This document shows positions 17,175 to 25,518 of a stretch of DNA of 64,000 nt, in pieces (the stretch's first letter is position 1; each line of letters opens with the position of its first letter). The translations under genes and the position numbers were made by a program. The DNA is from an uncultured Psychrobacter sp. Lineage in GTDB: Bacteria; Pseudomonadota; Gammaproteobacteria; Pseudomonadales; Moraxellaceae. Under the pieces are notes generated by a model. It ran no database searches, was not told the origin of the DNA, and saw only the letters and a list, made by a program, of their open reading frames with translations. Where the stretch lies: the NCBI RefSeq assembly GCF_947495825.1, contig NZ_CANMAH010000001.1:372001-436000 (forward strand), in the 5' to 3' direction.

Positions 17175-17996
17175 TTAGCTGGTTTCGACTTGATATGTTG
17201 GCTCAAACATTCCAAGCGACATCGCTTGCTTGACCACGCCCATAATATCGCTATTCACGATGTCAAACAGCGTATCCAAGTCATCAATGACATAATAGAT
17301 AGGCTGAATATGATCAATACGATAAGGGGTACGTAACACATCTAGTAAATCAAAAGCTCGGTATTCAGGTTGATGATTTGATTGATTGTGAGTCTCATCG
17401 CTGAGTGCATACATAGTTTCAGAAGGTGAGCTTAAGATACCGCCACCATAAATTCGGCGAGTATCCTGCGTTTGTCCGACCAAGCCAAACTCAATAGTAA
17501 ACCAATAAAGGCGTGCTAAAAATAGCCTTTCTTCTTTACTAGCATTAAGCCCAAGCTTGCCATAAGTTTCATTAAAAGTAGCAAATGCAGGATGAGTCAG
17601 TAGCGGACAGTGCCCGACAATCTCGTGAAAGATATCCGGCTCTTCAATGTAGTCCATATCATCAAAACGGCGGATAAAGGTCGCAACGGGGAAAGATTTG
17701 TTGGCTAAGAGTTTGAAGAACTTACCAAAGCTAATTAAAGCTGGTACGGCGGCTGTTTGCCAACCTGTGGCCGCTTGCAACACTTCATCAATATCATGTA
17801 ATTGTGGAATACGATCTGACGGTAGATTGAGCTTTTTAAGTCCATCTAAATATGCTGTGCAAGCACGATTGGGTATTTGCTCGGCTTGACGCTCAAGGAG
17901 CGCTTGCCACATTGCATGCTCATCATCACTATAGTGAATATGACCATGAGCATCAGGTTGATGCGAGAGATAAGGTTGTTTGTTTTGGCTTTCCAT
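17175..17996 (-). CDS. phhA: Phenylalanine 4-hydroxylase
   Basis: 273 aa, a normal bacterial single-domain length. It makes tyrosine from phenylalanine with tetrahydropterin, O2 and non-haem Fe(II). The iron ligands are visible: His124 and His129 in PDIFHEIVGHCPLL, and Glu169 in LYWFTIEFGLVG. GGGILSSPSETMYAL is the conserved substrate region. ATG 17996 has AAGGAATG about 6 nt upstream. It is downstream of hppD on the same strand, with a repeat-containing 167-bp leader, and upstream of phhB. Confidence 0.95.
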   Translation of the reverse strand: MESQNKQPYLSHQPDAHGHIHYSDDEHAMWQALLERQAEQIPNRACTAYLDGLKKLNLPSDRIPQLHDIDEVLQAATGWQTAAVPALISFGKFFKLLANKSFPVATFIRRFDDMDYIEEPDIFHEIVGHCPLLTHPAFATFNETYGKLGLNASKEERLFLARLYWFTIEFGLVGQTQDTRRIYGGGILSSPSETMYALSDETHNQSNHQPEYRAFDLLDVLRTPYRIDHIQPIYYVIDDLDTLFDIVNSDIMGVVKQAMSLGMFEPTYQVETS

Positions 17997-18040
17997 GCCA
18001 GCATTCCTTTTGCTATTCGTCCGTTTTATTTAGACCAGTA

Positions 18041-18107
18041 CTTTGGTAACACAGTGTCTTTGCTAATACAGTATTTTTGCTAGTACGGTGTTTTAGTAAT
18101 ATAGCGT
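18041..18107. repeat. Four ~17-bp imperfect tandem repeats upstream of phhA
   Basis: Units CTTTGGTAACACAGTGT (18041-18057), CTTTGCTAATACAGTAT (18058-18074), TTTTGCTAGTACGGTGT (18075-18091) and TTTAGTAATATAGCGT (18092-18107). They lie in the hppD-phhA spacer, 45-112 bp upstream of the phhA ATG, where copy number could affect phhA expression. Confidence 0.8.
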
Positions 18108-18114
18108 TAATGGT

Positions 18115-18142
18115 GGCAAGACAAATTCCTTTTTGTCCTGCC
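18115..18142. other. Hairpin after hppD
   Basis: GGCAAGACAAA (18115-18125) and TTTGTCCTGCC (18132-18142) form an 11-bp stem with one G-U pair and a 6-nt loop, just past the hppD stop. No U-tract follows on the minus strand, so it may be an attenuating or processing structure rather than a full terminator. Confidence 0.5.
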
Positions 18143-18163
18143 ATGTTTGCTTAATGGTTAAAT

Positions 18164-19264
18164 TTACTCTGTCTCTGTCTCAGACTGTCCAATAGCGCCG
18201 CGGCGCACTTGATCGCGCTCTATTGATTCAAACAGCGCTTTAAAGTTACCTTCGCCAAAGCCTTCATCGTAATCGCCTTTACGTTGGATAAACTCAAAGA
18301 ACACTGGGCTACCTAATATAGTTTCAGAGAAAATCTGTAATAGTAGACGCGGTTTGCCGCCTTCAGTAGTACCATCTAATAAGATGCCACGCGTTTGCAA
18401 TTCAGAGACGTTTTCGCCATGATTTGGTAAACGCTCGCTTAGCATTTCATAATAAGTAGCCCTTGGCGCGGTCATAAGCGGTATGCCCGCCGCTTTTAGT
18501 TTATCAATACTAGCAAATAAGTCATCACTGGCTAAGGCAATATGCTGAATACCTTCGCCATTAAACTGCATCAAATACTCTTCGATTTGTCCGCCGCCCT
18601 GCTTAGACTCTTCATTTAATGGAATACGGATTTTGCCATCGGGCGCGGTCATGGCTTTACTGGTCAGCCCTGTGTATTCGCCCTTAATATCAAAATAGCG
18701 AATTTCACGGAAGTTAAAGATGCGCTCATAAAAGTTTGCCCAATAAGCCATGCGACCACGGTAGACGTTATGAGTCAGGTGGTCGATGACTTTAAAGCCG
18801 TGTCCAACAGGGTGTCTATCAACATCTGGGAAGAACTCAAAGTCGACGTCGTAGATAGACTCACCATCTTTAAAACGGTCAATCAGATAAATCAATGAGC
18901 CGCCGATACCTTTGATGGCAGGAAGTCTTAGCTCCATAAATCCTGTCGGTACCTCTACTGGCTGGGCGCCATTTTCAATCGCAAGCTCATAAGCTTTTGC
19001 AGAATCTTTAACACGAAAGCCCATGCTACAGGCTCCTGCTCCATGCTCTTCAACGAAGTAGCTGGCCGGGCTTCTTGGCTCACGGTTCAAGATGAGATTG
19101 ATGTCACCTTGACGGTATAAAGAGACATCTTTGGATCGGTGATTGGCAACATGGGTAAAACCAAGTTGCTCAAAAAGTGCTTCTACCGCTTCAGGTTGTG
19201 GCGAGGCGAATTCGACAAAATCAAACCCTTGCAATCCTACTGGGTTTTCAAATAAATCTGCCAT
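18164..19264 (-). CDS. hppD: 4-hydroxyphenylpyruvate dioxygenase
   Basis: 366 aa. It converts 4-hydroxyphenylpyruvate to homogentisate with Fe(II) and O2. Two VOC modules are seen; the C-terminal one carries His162 ([12 protein letters not shown]), His241 ([11 protein letters not shown]) and Glu324 ([13 protein letters not shown]), the standard iron triad. The end [10 protein letters not shown] is also typical. The frame opens at 19273, but ATG 19264 has AAGGA 8 nt upstream. It is divergent from the LysR gene at 19412. Confidence 0.95.
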   Translation of the reverse strand: MADLFENPVGLQGFDFVEFASPQPEAVEALFEQLGFTHVANHRSKDVSLYRQGDINLILNREPRSPASYFVEEHGAGACSMGFRVKDSAKAYELAIENGAQPVEVPTGFMELRLPAIKGIGGSLIYLIDRFKDGESIYDVDFEFFPDVDRHPVGHGFKVIDHLTHNVYRGRMAYWANFYERIFNFREIRYFDIKGEYTGLTSKAMTAPDGKIRIPLNEESKQGGGQIEEYLMQFNGEGIQHIALASDDLFASIDKLKAAGIPLMTAPRATYYEMLSERLPNHGENVSELQTRGILLDGTTEGGKPRLLLQIFSETILGSPVFFEFIQRKGDYDEGFGEGNFKALFESIERDQVRRGAIGQSETETE

Positions 19265-19321
19265 TGTAATCATCCTTAACGTTAATCGGTGGTATAAAAT
19301 TCACATAAAAAGTTGTATATA

Positions 19322-19338
19322 TCAATGCAATATATTGA
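19322..19338. promoter_or_regulatory. Candidate LysR operator between hppD and lysR
   Basis: TCAAT-N7-ATTGA, a dyad in the 147-bp divergent spacer, the usual place for a LysR-type regulator to bind. Only one such dyad was seen, so the call is tentative. Confidence 0.4.
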
Positions 19339-19411
19339 CGATATACTCATCTTAGAGTAGCTTTATTTATAAGACTAATTGTTTTTTTTAATTTATTTAT
19401 CAGGTTTACTT

Positions 19412-20341
19412 ATGAATATCAGTATTCGTCAGCTCACAGCTTTTATCAAAGTCGCTGACAGCGGCAGTTTTACACGTGCCAGTGACCAGATGTATTTGAC
19501 CCAATCTGCGGTCAGCGGACTGATTAAAGAGTTAGAGACCAGTCTTGGCATTGTGTTGTTTGATCGCACCACGCGCCAGCTATCTTTGTCGGTCGTAGGC
19601 AGACATTTACTGCCGCAAGCTCGGCGGGTCCTTAATGAGATGCAATTGTTTGAAAACGAAGCAAGCAGTCTGATGAGTCTTGCGCAAGGTCAAGTCCGGC
19701 TAGCGGTGTCACAATTTGCTGCTTCTTCTATGCCTGCGGTCATCGCTCAGTTTGCCAAAGATTATCCTGATATTAGCGTGACTTTAATAGATTGCTCTGC
19801 AGAAAACGTCCTGCAACACATTCAAGACATCGAGGTAGATCTAGGTGTCGGTACGGAACTTGGTTTGATGGAAACTGAGGATGATATTAGTGCTGATTTG
19901 TTGTATGAGCTGCCATTTTGCATAGTGATGCCAGATAATCATGCGTTGGCTCAAAAAAAAGAGGTGGTATGGAAAGATTTAATAGATACTCCACTCATTA
20001 CCTTACAAGGGCCTTTTATTGAGCAAGTGACCGCTGAGCTAGATGAGACGGTTGCCACGCATATTCAGCAAGCGCGCTATAAAGTAAACTTTATGTCGAC
20101 AGCACTTGAGATGACGCGCCAAGGCTTTGGTATTACCTTATGTCTGCCTTATATGCCAGAAGTCATCGATTGGGTAAGCGCAAATGGCTTACAAATGTGC
20201 CCCTTAGCACAGCCTGTTAAGATGCGTAGGTTCTTTATTTATCAGCGTTCATCGCGGGCACTGTCACCTGCCAGCATTGCCTTCAAGCAGTTTTTGCAGA
20301 CTTATTTTAATAGCCATTTTAACGATTACAAAAGTAGCTAG
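19412..20341 (+). CDS. LysR-family regulator divergent from hppD
   Basis: 309 aa. N-terminal winged helix: ISIRQLTAFIKVADSGSFTRASDQMYLTQSAVSGLIKELE, then a type 2 periplasmic-binding-like domain (AVSQFAASSMPAVIAQF, DLGVGTE, RQGFGITLCLPYMPE). An upstream TTG at 19379 keeps the frame open, but ATG 19412 begins at the family's normal N-terminus. It is divergent from hppD and upstream of the aromatic aminotransferase gene, so it likely controls tyrosine breakdown. The ligand, possibly 4-hydroxyphenylpyruvate or tyrosine, is inferred only. Confidence 0.85.
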   Translation: MNISIRQLTAFIKVADSGSFTRASDQMYLTQSAVSGLIKELETSLGIVLFDRTTRQLSLSVVGRHLLPQARRVLNEMQLFENEASSLMSLAQGQVRLAVSQFAASSMPAVIAQFAKDYPDISVTLIDCSAENVLQHIQDIEVDLGVGTELGLMETEDDISADLLYELPFCIVMPDNHALAQKKEVVWKDLIDTPLITLQGPFIEQVTAELDETVATHIQQARYKVNFMSTALEMTRQGFGITLCLPYMPEVIDWVSANGLQMCPLAQPVKMRRFFIYQRSSRALSPASIAFKQFLQTYFNSHFNDYKSS

Positions 20342-20565
20342 CGTCAGTAGTTATGATTTTATTGCTATTTTTAAGCGCTATTTTTGAATAGCTATTAGCC
20401 ATGTCATCAGCACAAAACGCGTGTGAATTATCAAATAGCTTAGCTAATCAGTTAATTAATCAATATGATTGAAACTATCGTTGAGTTAATTGCCAATCTG
20501 GTTTATGCTTTTTGGCGGCTTCGTGTCTATTCTTGTGCTTTATTTTATTCTTGTAAGGAAAAAAG

Positions 20566-21762
20566 ATGTTTGAACGTATCGACTACTACGCGGGTGATCC
20601 AATCTTGGGGCTGATGGACAAGTTTGCAAAAGACAGCAATCCCAATAAAGTAAACTTGGGCGTGGGTGTGTACTATGACGAAGATGGCAAAATGCCAGTA
20701 CTTGAATGTGTGAAGACTGCCGAACAGCGTATCGCAGACCCTATCTCTCCGCGTCCTTATCTGCCCATGGCAGGACTGCCAGGTCATCGTAAAGGTTGCC
20801 AAGAATTGCTATTTGGTAAAGATGCCCAAATCTTAAACGACGGTCTTGTCGCTACCATCGCCACTATTGGCGGCTCTGGCGCATTAAAAGTGGGCGCTGA
20901 ATTTATCCACGAGTGGTTCCCGCAGTCTAAGTGCTATGTGAGCGACCCGACATGGGGCAACCATATTGCTATCTTTGAGGGCAGTGACGTCGAAGTTGGC
21001 AAATACCCCTACTACGACAAAGCCACTGGTGGCATTAAATTCGATGAGATGATTGCGTTTTTTGAGACATTAAATAAAGACGATGTTCTTTTGCTTCATC
21101 CTTGCTGCCACAACCCAACGGGTGTGGACTTGACCAAAGAACAATGGGATAAAGTGCTAAACGTCGTTCAAGAGCGTGAGCTGATTCCATTTATGGATAT
21201 CGCTTATCAAGGCTTCGGCGAAGATATAGACCGCGACGCTTACCCTATTCGTAAGGCAGTCGATATGGGTCTACCGCTGTTTGTCAGTAACTCATTTTCC
21301 AAAAACTTATCGCTATATGGCGAGCGTGTCGGTGGTCTATCAGTGGTTTGTCCGACTACCGATGAAGCCGAGCGCGTCTTTGGTCAGCTGACCTCTATGG
21401 TGCGCCGTATTTATTCAAGCCCACCATCACACGGTGGACGTGTGGTCGATATCGTGATGAATGACGAAGCCTTACATGAGCAGTGGGTGGGTGAAGTTTA
21501 TGGCATGCGTGATCGTATTAAAGCCATGCGTATGAAGCTTAAATCTGTACTAGAGGCCAAAATTCCTGACCGTAACTTTGATTACCTGACCGATCAAAAC
21601 GGCATGTTTAGCTTTACAGGATTGACACCTGAACAAGTTGAGCGTATGCAAAGCGAGTTTGGTATTTACATGGTTTCCAACTCACGTATGTGCGTCGCTG
21701 GCTTAAATGTAGACAATGTCGACTATGTAGCCAATGCGATGGCAGAAGTATTAAAAGATTAA
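20566..21762 (+). CDS. tyrB: Aromatic-amino-acid (tyrosine) aminotransferase
   Basis: 398 aa, class I PLP aminotransferase of the aspartate/tyrosine subgroup. Landmarks: KVNLGVGVYYDEDG, HPCCHNPTGVDLT, FMDIAYQGFGED and the PLP lysine Lys246 in SNSFSKNLSLYGERVGG. The C-terminal Arg that binds the alpha-carboxylate is in YMVSNSRMCVAG. The enzyme would deaminate tyrosine to 4-hydroxyphenylpyruvate, the HppD substrate, which matches its position beside the hppD-lysR pair. AspC activity cannot be excluded from sequence alone. AAGGA lies about 7 nt before the ATG, and a strong terminator follows. Confidence 0.88.
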   Translation: MFERIDYYAGDPILGLMDKFAKDSNPNKVNLGVGVYYDEDGKMPVLECVKTAEQRIADPISPRPYLPMAGLPGHRKGCQELLFGKDAQILNDGLVATIATIGGSGALKVGAEFIHEWFPQSKCYVSDPTWGNHIAIFEGSDVEVGKYPYYDKATGGIKFDEMIAFFETLNKDDVLLLHPCCHNPTGVDLTKEQWDKVLNVVQERELIPFMDIAYQGFGEDIDRDAYPIRKAVDMGLPLFVSNSFSKNLSLYGERVGGLSVVCPTTDEAERVFGQLTSMVRRIYSSPPSHGGRVVDIVMNDEALHEQWVGEVYGMRDRIKAMRMKLKSVLEAKIPDRNFDYLTDQNGMFSFTGLTPEQVERMQSEFGIYMVSNSRMCVAGLNVDNVDYVANAMAEVLKD

Positions 21763-21793
21763 CTCTTTAACACAATTTATGAATAAATTTAAA

Positions 21794-21820
21794 AAGCTGG
21801 GCGCTTGCTCAGCTTTTTTT
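21794..21820 (+). terminator. Rho-independent terminator after tyrB
   Basis: AAGCTGGGC (21794-21802) pairs with GCTCAGCTT (21807-21815) across a GCTT tetraloop with one G-T pair, followed by a T tract to 21820. Confidence 0.9.
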
Positions 21821-21992
21821 TATTGATATTTTTTGACATTAATCAAAGATAGTCCAAAAAATTATATAACTAGAAAGCGGTAATATGTTACGCTTATACG
21901 ATATTGAGCAATCGCTCAAAAACAATTAAATTATACCTTAGCTGTCAATAATTCGATATTTAACTTTGCCCCACTAATTAGCCGGACCTTTC

Positions 21993-24146
21993 ATGATTAA
22001 AAGAATATTTTTAATACTGTTAATATTGATATTAGCGGCAAGCTTTTTTTATTTTGACCTAAATCAATTATTGACGCTTGATGGCTTAAAAGGGTCAATG
22101 GCGCAATTTAACGACTATAAAGCGCAATCGCCACTACTCGTTATCGGTGGGTTCTTTTTGCTGTATGTCATCGTCACCGCCCTATCCTTACCGGGTGCCG
22201 CTATTTTGACCTTGGCAGCTGGGGCATTATTTGGCTTATGGCAAGGCTTATTGGTCGCCTCATTTGCCTCTAGCATTGGTGCGACCTTAGCGTTTTTGGC
22301 TTCACGTTATCTGCTGCGTGATACGATTAAGCAGCGCTTTCCTGAGCGCTTAGCAGCCATTGATGCTGGCGTGGAAAAAGAAGGCGGGTTTTACTTATTC
22401 ACCTTGCGCCTCGTGCCGATATTTCCGTTCTTTTTAATCAACTTACTCATGGGTGTCACCGCTATTAGAGCGTGGACATTCTACTGGGTTAGCCAAGTTG
22501 GTATGCTTGCGGGTACTTTTGTGTTCGTCAATGCCGGTACGCAACTGGCGCAAATTGACAGTCTGTCAGGGATTTTATCGTTTAATTTGATTGTCTCATT
22601 TGCATTATTAGGCTTTTTTCCACTTATCGCAAAAGGGATATTAACTATGCTAAAAAAACGCCGCGTCTATAAAAGCTATAGCAAACCTAAAAAATTCGAC
22701 CGTAATATGATTGTGATTGGCGCTGGTGCTGGCGGGCTAGTCACCAGCTATATCGCGGCGACCGTCCGAGCAAAAGTGACCTTAATCGAAGCGGGCGAAA
22801 TGGGCGGCGACTGCTTAAACTATGGCTGTGTACCCAGTAAAGCCTTGATCAAAAGCGCGAAAGTCGCCGAACAGATGCGCCACGCTGAGCGTTATGGTTT
22901 GGACAATACGCCACCAGCGTTTTCATTTAAAAATGTCATAAGCCGTATCCATCAAGTTATCGCTGATATCGCGCCAAATGACAGCGTCGAGCGTTATACG
23001 GACTTGGGCGTCGAAGTATTAAAAGGCTATGCCAAATTTATCAATCCGTGGACAGTGGAGATTGCGCTAAACGATGGCGGCACGCAAAAACTAACCGCAC
23101 GCTCCATCGTTATCGCTACTGGCGCGCGGCCGTTTGTACCAGACTTGCCAGGTTTGGAAGAGACCGGCTATGTGACCAGTGATACTATATGGAACAAATT
23201 TACCGAGCTTGATGAAGCACCAAAAAAACTGGTGGTGCTTGGTGGCGGGCCCATCGGTTCTGAGCTGGCGCAAGCCTTTGCACGCTTAGGCTCCAATGTG
23301 ACCCAAATCGAGAGAGGCGCGCGTCTAATGAAAAAAGAAGACGTGGAAGTCTCAGAATTTGCGCAAAAAGCACTCACTGAGAGTGACGTGAATGTCTTAA
23401 CCTCGCATCAAGCAATGCGCTGCGAGGTACGTGACGACAAAAAATATATTGTGGTGAAACACAATGAGGCAGAAATTGATATTGAGTATGACGAGTTAAT
23501 TTGCGCCGTTGGGCGTAGTGCGCGCTTAGAGGGTTATGGTCTCGAAGCTTTAGGAATAGAAACTGAACGTACCATCGAGACCGATGACTATCTAGAAACC
23601 CTCTATCCCAATATTTACGCTGCTGGCGATGTCGTCGGCCCTTATCAATTTACTCACGTTGCCTCCCATCAAGCATGGTACGCCGCCGTAAACGGTTTGT
23701 TTGGGCATCTAAAGAAGTTTAAAGTCGATTACCGCGTGATTCCGTGGACGACTTTTATTGATCCAGAAGTCGCACGCGTGGGCTTAAATGAGCAAGAGGC
23801 TATTGAAAAAGGTATCGACTTTGAGATCACCCGCTACGACTTTAAAGACTTAGATCGGGCGGTGACGGAAAGCGCCAACGATGGCTTTATCAAAGTGGTT
23901 ACGCCAAAAGGCAAAGATAAAATACTCGGCGTGACCATCGTCGCTGAGCATGCTGGGGATATCATGCCGGAATTTATATTAGCGATGAAACACGGTTTAG
24001 GGTTGAATAAAATACTCGGCACCATTCATATGTACCCGACATGGGCGGAGGGTAATAAATACGCGGCTGGCGAATGGAAACGCAATCATGCGCCTGAAAC
24101 GGTATTAAACTTACTTGAGAAATACCATACATGGCGTCGAGGTTAG
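21993..24146 (+). CDS. TVP38/DedA-like membrane domain fused to mercuric-reductase-like flavoprotein
   Basis: 717 aa in two parts. Residues 1-220 form a TVP38/SNARE-associated (DedA-like) membrane domain with about 5-6 hydrophobic segments and the family block LRLVPIFPFFLINLLMGVT. Residues 235-717 form a pyridine-nucleotide-disulfide oxidoreductase: FAD motif VIGAGAGG (242-248), redox-active Cys274 and Cys279 in GGDCLNYGCVPSK, NAD motif VLGGGPIGSELAQAF, then AAGDVVGPYQFTH and a dimerisation domain ending THMYPTWAEG. No N-terminal heavy-metal domain is seen. The substrate is unknown. In E. coli, TVP38 proteins YdjX and YdjZ adjoin ynjABCDEF, and here YnjBCD- and YnjF-like genes follow. Confidence 0.85.
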   Translation: MIKRIFLILLILILAASFFYFDLNQLLTLDGLKGSMAQFNDYKAQSPLLVIGGFFLLYVIVTALSLPGAAILTLAAGALFGLWQGLLVASFASSIGATLAFLASRYLLRDTIKQRFPERLAAIDAGVEKEGGFYLFTLRLVPIFPFFLINLLMGVTAIRAWTFYWVSQVGMLAGTFVFVNAGTQLAQIDSLSGILSFNLIVSFALLGFFPLIAKGILTMLKKRRVYKSYSKPKKFDRNMIVIGAGAGGLVTSYIAATVRAKVTLIEAGEMGGDCLNYGCVPSKALIKSAKVAEQMRHAERYGLDNTPPAFSFKNVISRIHQVIADIAPNDSVERYTDLGVEVLKGYAKFINPWTVEIALNDGGTQKLTARSIVIATGARPFVPDLPGLEETGYVTSDTIWNKFTELDEAPKKLVVLGGGPIGSELAQAFARLGSNVTQIERGARLMKKEDVEVSEFAQKALTESDVNVLTSHQAMRCEVRDDKKYIVVKHNEAEIDIEYDELICAVGRSARLEGYGLEALGIETERTIETDDYLETLYPNIYAAGDVVGPYQFTHVASHQAWYAAVNGLFGHLKKFKVDYRVIPWTTFIDPEVARVGLNEQEAIEKGIDFEITRYDFKDLDRAVTESANDGFIKVVTPKGKDKILGVTIVAEHAGDIMPEFILAMKHGLGLNKILGTIHMYPTWAEGNKYAAGEWKRNHAPETVLNLLEKYHTWRRG

Positions 24147-24198
24147 GTAGATTTTTTATCAATTGCGCTGAAAATATATCATCATAACGGAAACTTAA

Positions 24199-25518
24199 AT
24201 GTACGTTATTAAATCTTTACCAGCTATGCCAACGTTAAAAAACTTAAGCCGCTATAGCGCCTATGCTATGGCGCTTAGCGTCTGTACGGTTATTTCTTCA
24301 AGCATATCCGCCAGCACTGCCTCACTCACTACCGATGACCTTAATCAAAATTTATCATCTTGGCAGCAAATAGAGGCGCAAGGTAGCAATCAAGACGTCT
24401 ACTTTTATGCCTGGGGCGGTGACCCTCAGATCAATGCCTATCTACAGTGGGCGGCCAAGCAAGTCGATGACAAATATAATATCAATTTGGTTCATGTCAA
24501 ATTGAGCGACACCAGTGAAGCCGTCAGCCGTGTACTTGCGGAAAAGTCTGCCGACAATAACGACAAAGGCAGCGTGGATCTCATCTGGATAAATGGCGCC
24601 AACTTTGCCACCATGAGCGAGAATTCACTATTACTGAAACAATGGGCGAACAAGCTGCCAAATTTTGCCTTGACCGATCCAGAGAATAATCCTGCCGTTA
24701 ACTTTGATTTTGGTGTACCGACCAATGGTATGGAAGTGCCATGGGGGCAAGCCTCACTGACTTTTTATTACGACAGCTTATCGACCGACAAGCCACCAAC
24801 CACTTTACATGAGCTAGTCAATTGGACAGCGCAAAACCCCGGGCGTTTCAGCTACCCAAAGCCGCCTGATTTTTTGGGTATGAGTTTTTTAAAATACGCT
24901 TTAGTCATGCTGCACGAAAATCAAGATGCGAGCACAGGCGAAAATACCAAAGCACAGCTCAACCTGCCAGCTACTGAGCAAAATACATACTTAGTGTTAG
25001 ACCCGCTATGGACGTTTCTCGATGATTTGCATCCAACGCTATGGCGCAAAGGTGAGCAATTTGTGCAAACGGGCGCGCACATGCGGCGCTTGGTCGATGA
25101 TACCGAGCTGAGTTTAGCCTTTACCTTTTCTGCACCGGAAGTGCCAGCGGCCGTACAGCGGTATGATTTACCCCAAAGTATTCGTAGCTATGCGATGAGC
25201 GATGGCAGCTTAAGCAACACCCATTTTGTAGCCATTCCTTATAACGCCAGCCATCCGCAAGCGGCGCAGCTGGTGGCAAACTTCTTGCTAAGCCCAGAAG
25301 CACAAGCTAGAAAGCAAACGCCTGCTGTGTGGGGTGATAAAACCGTACTCGTGCAATCAACGCTCGACCCTGAACAACAAGCGCTATTCAAGACTAACAA
25401 ACAGCATCCGAGCGCCCTACCGGTTGATGCGATAAAACGTACCGTAAGTGAACCACATCCGAGCTGGGTTGATGCCATTATGGAAGGCTGGCAGGCTCGT
25501 TATGGGGTCAGCCCATGA
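24199..25518 (+). CDS. ynjB: ABC transporter substrate-binding protein, YnjB-like
   Basis: 439 aa with a hydrophobic export signal (about residues 15-40, ending near ASTAS). The mature domain has VYFYAWGGDPQINAYLQWAAKQV, DLIWINGANFATM, VPWGQASLTFYYDS and LDDLHPTLWRKGEQFVQTG, the pattern of E. coli YnjB (COG4134). It should bind a solute in the periplasm for the permease encoded next. The ligand is unknown. The stop overlaps the next start by 4 bp. Confidence 0.85.
   Translation: MYVIKSLPAMPTLKNLSRYSAYAMALSVCTVISSSISASTASLTTDDLNQNLSSWQQIEAQGSNQDVYFYAWGGDPQINAYLQWAAKQVDDKYNINLVHVKLSDTSEAVSRVLAEKSADNNDKGSVDLIWINGANFATMSENSLLLKQWANKLPNFALTDPENNPAVNFDFGVPTNGMEVPWGQASLTFYYDSLSTDKPPTTLHELVNWTAQNPGRFSYPKPPDFLGMSFLKYALVMLHENQDASTGENTKAQLNLPATEQNTYLVLDPLWTFLDDLHPTLWRKGEQFVQTGAHMRRLVDDTELSLAFTFSAPEVPAAVQRYDLPQSIRSYAMSDGSLSNTHFVAIPYNASHPQAAQLVANFLLSPEAQARKQTPAVWGDKTVLVQSTLDPEQQALFKTNKQHPSALPVDAIKRTVSEPHPSWVDAIMEGWQARYGVSP

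Noticed and set aside
18041..18107. Tandem repeats considered as a CRISPR array
   Set aside because: Units are contiguous without unique spacers and no cas genes are present.
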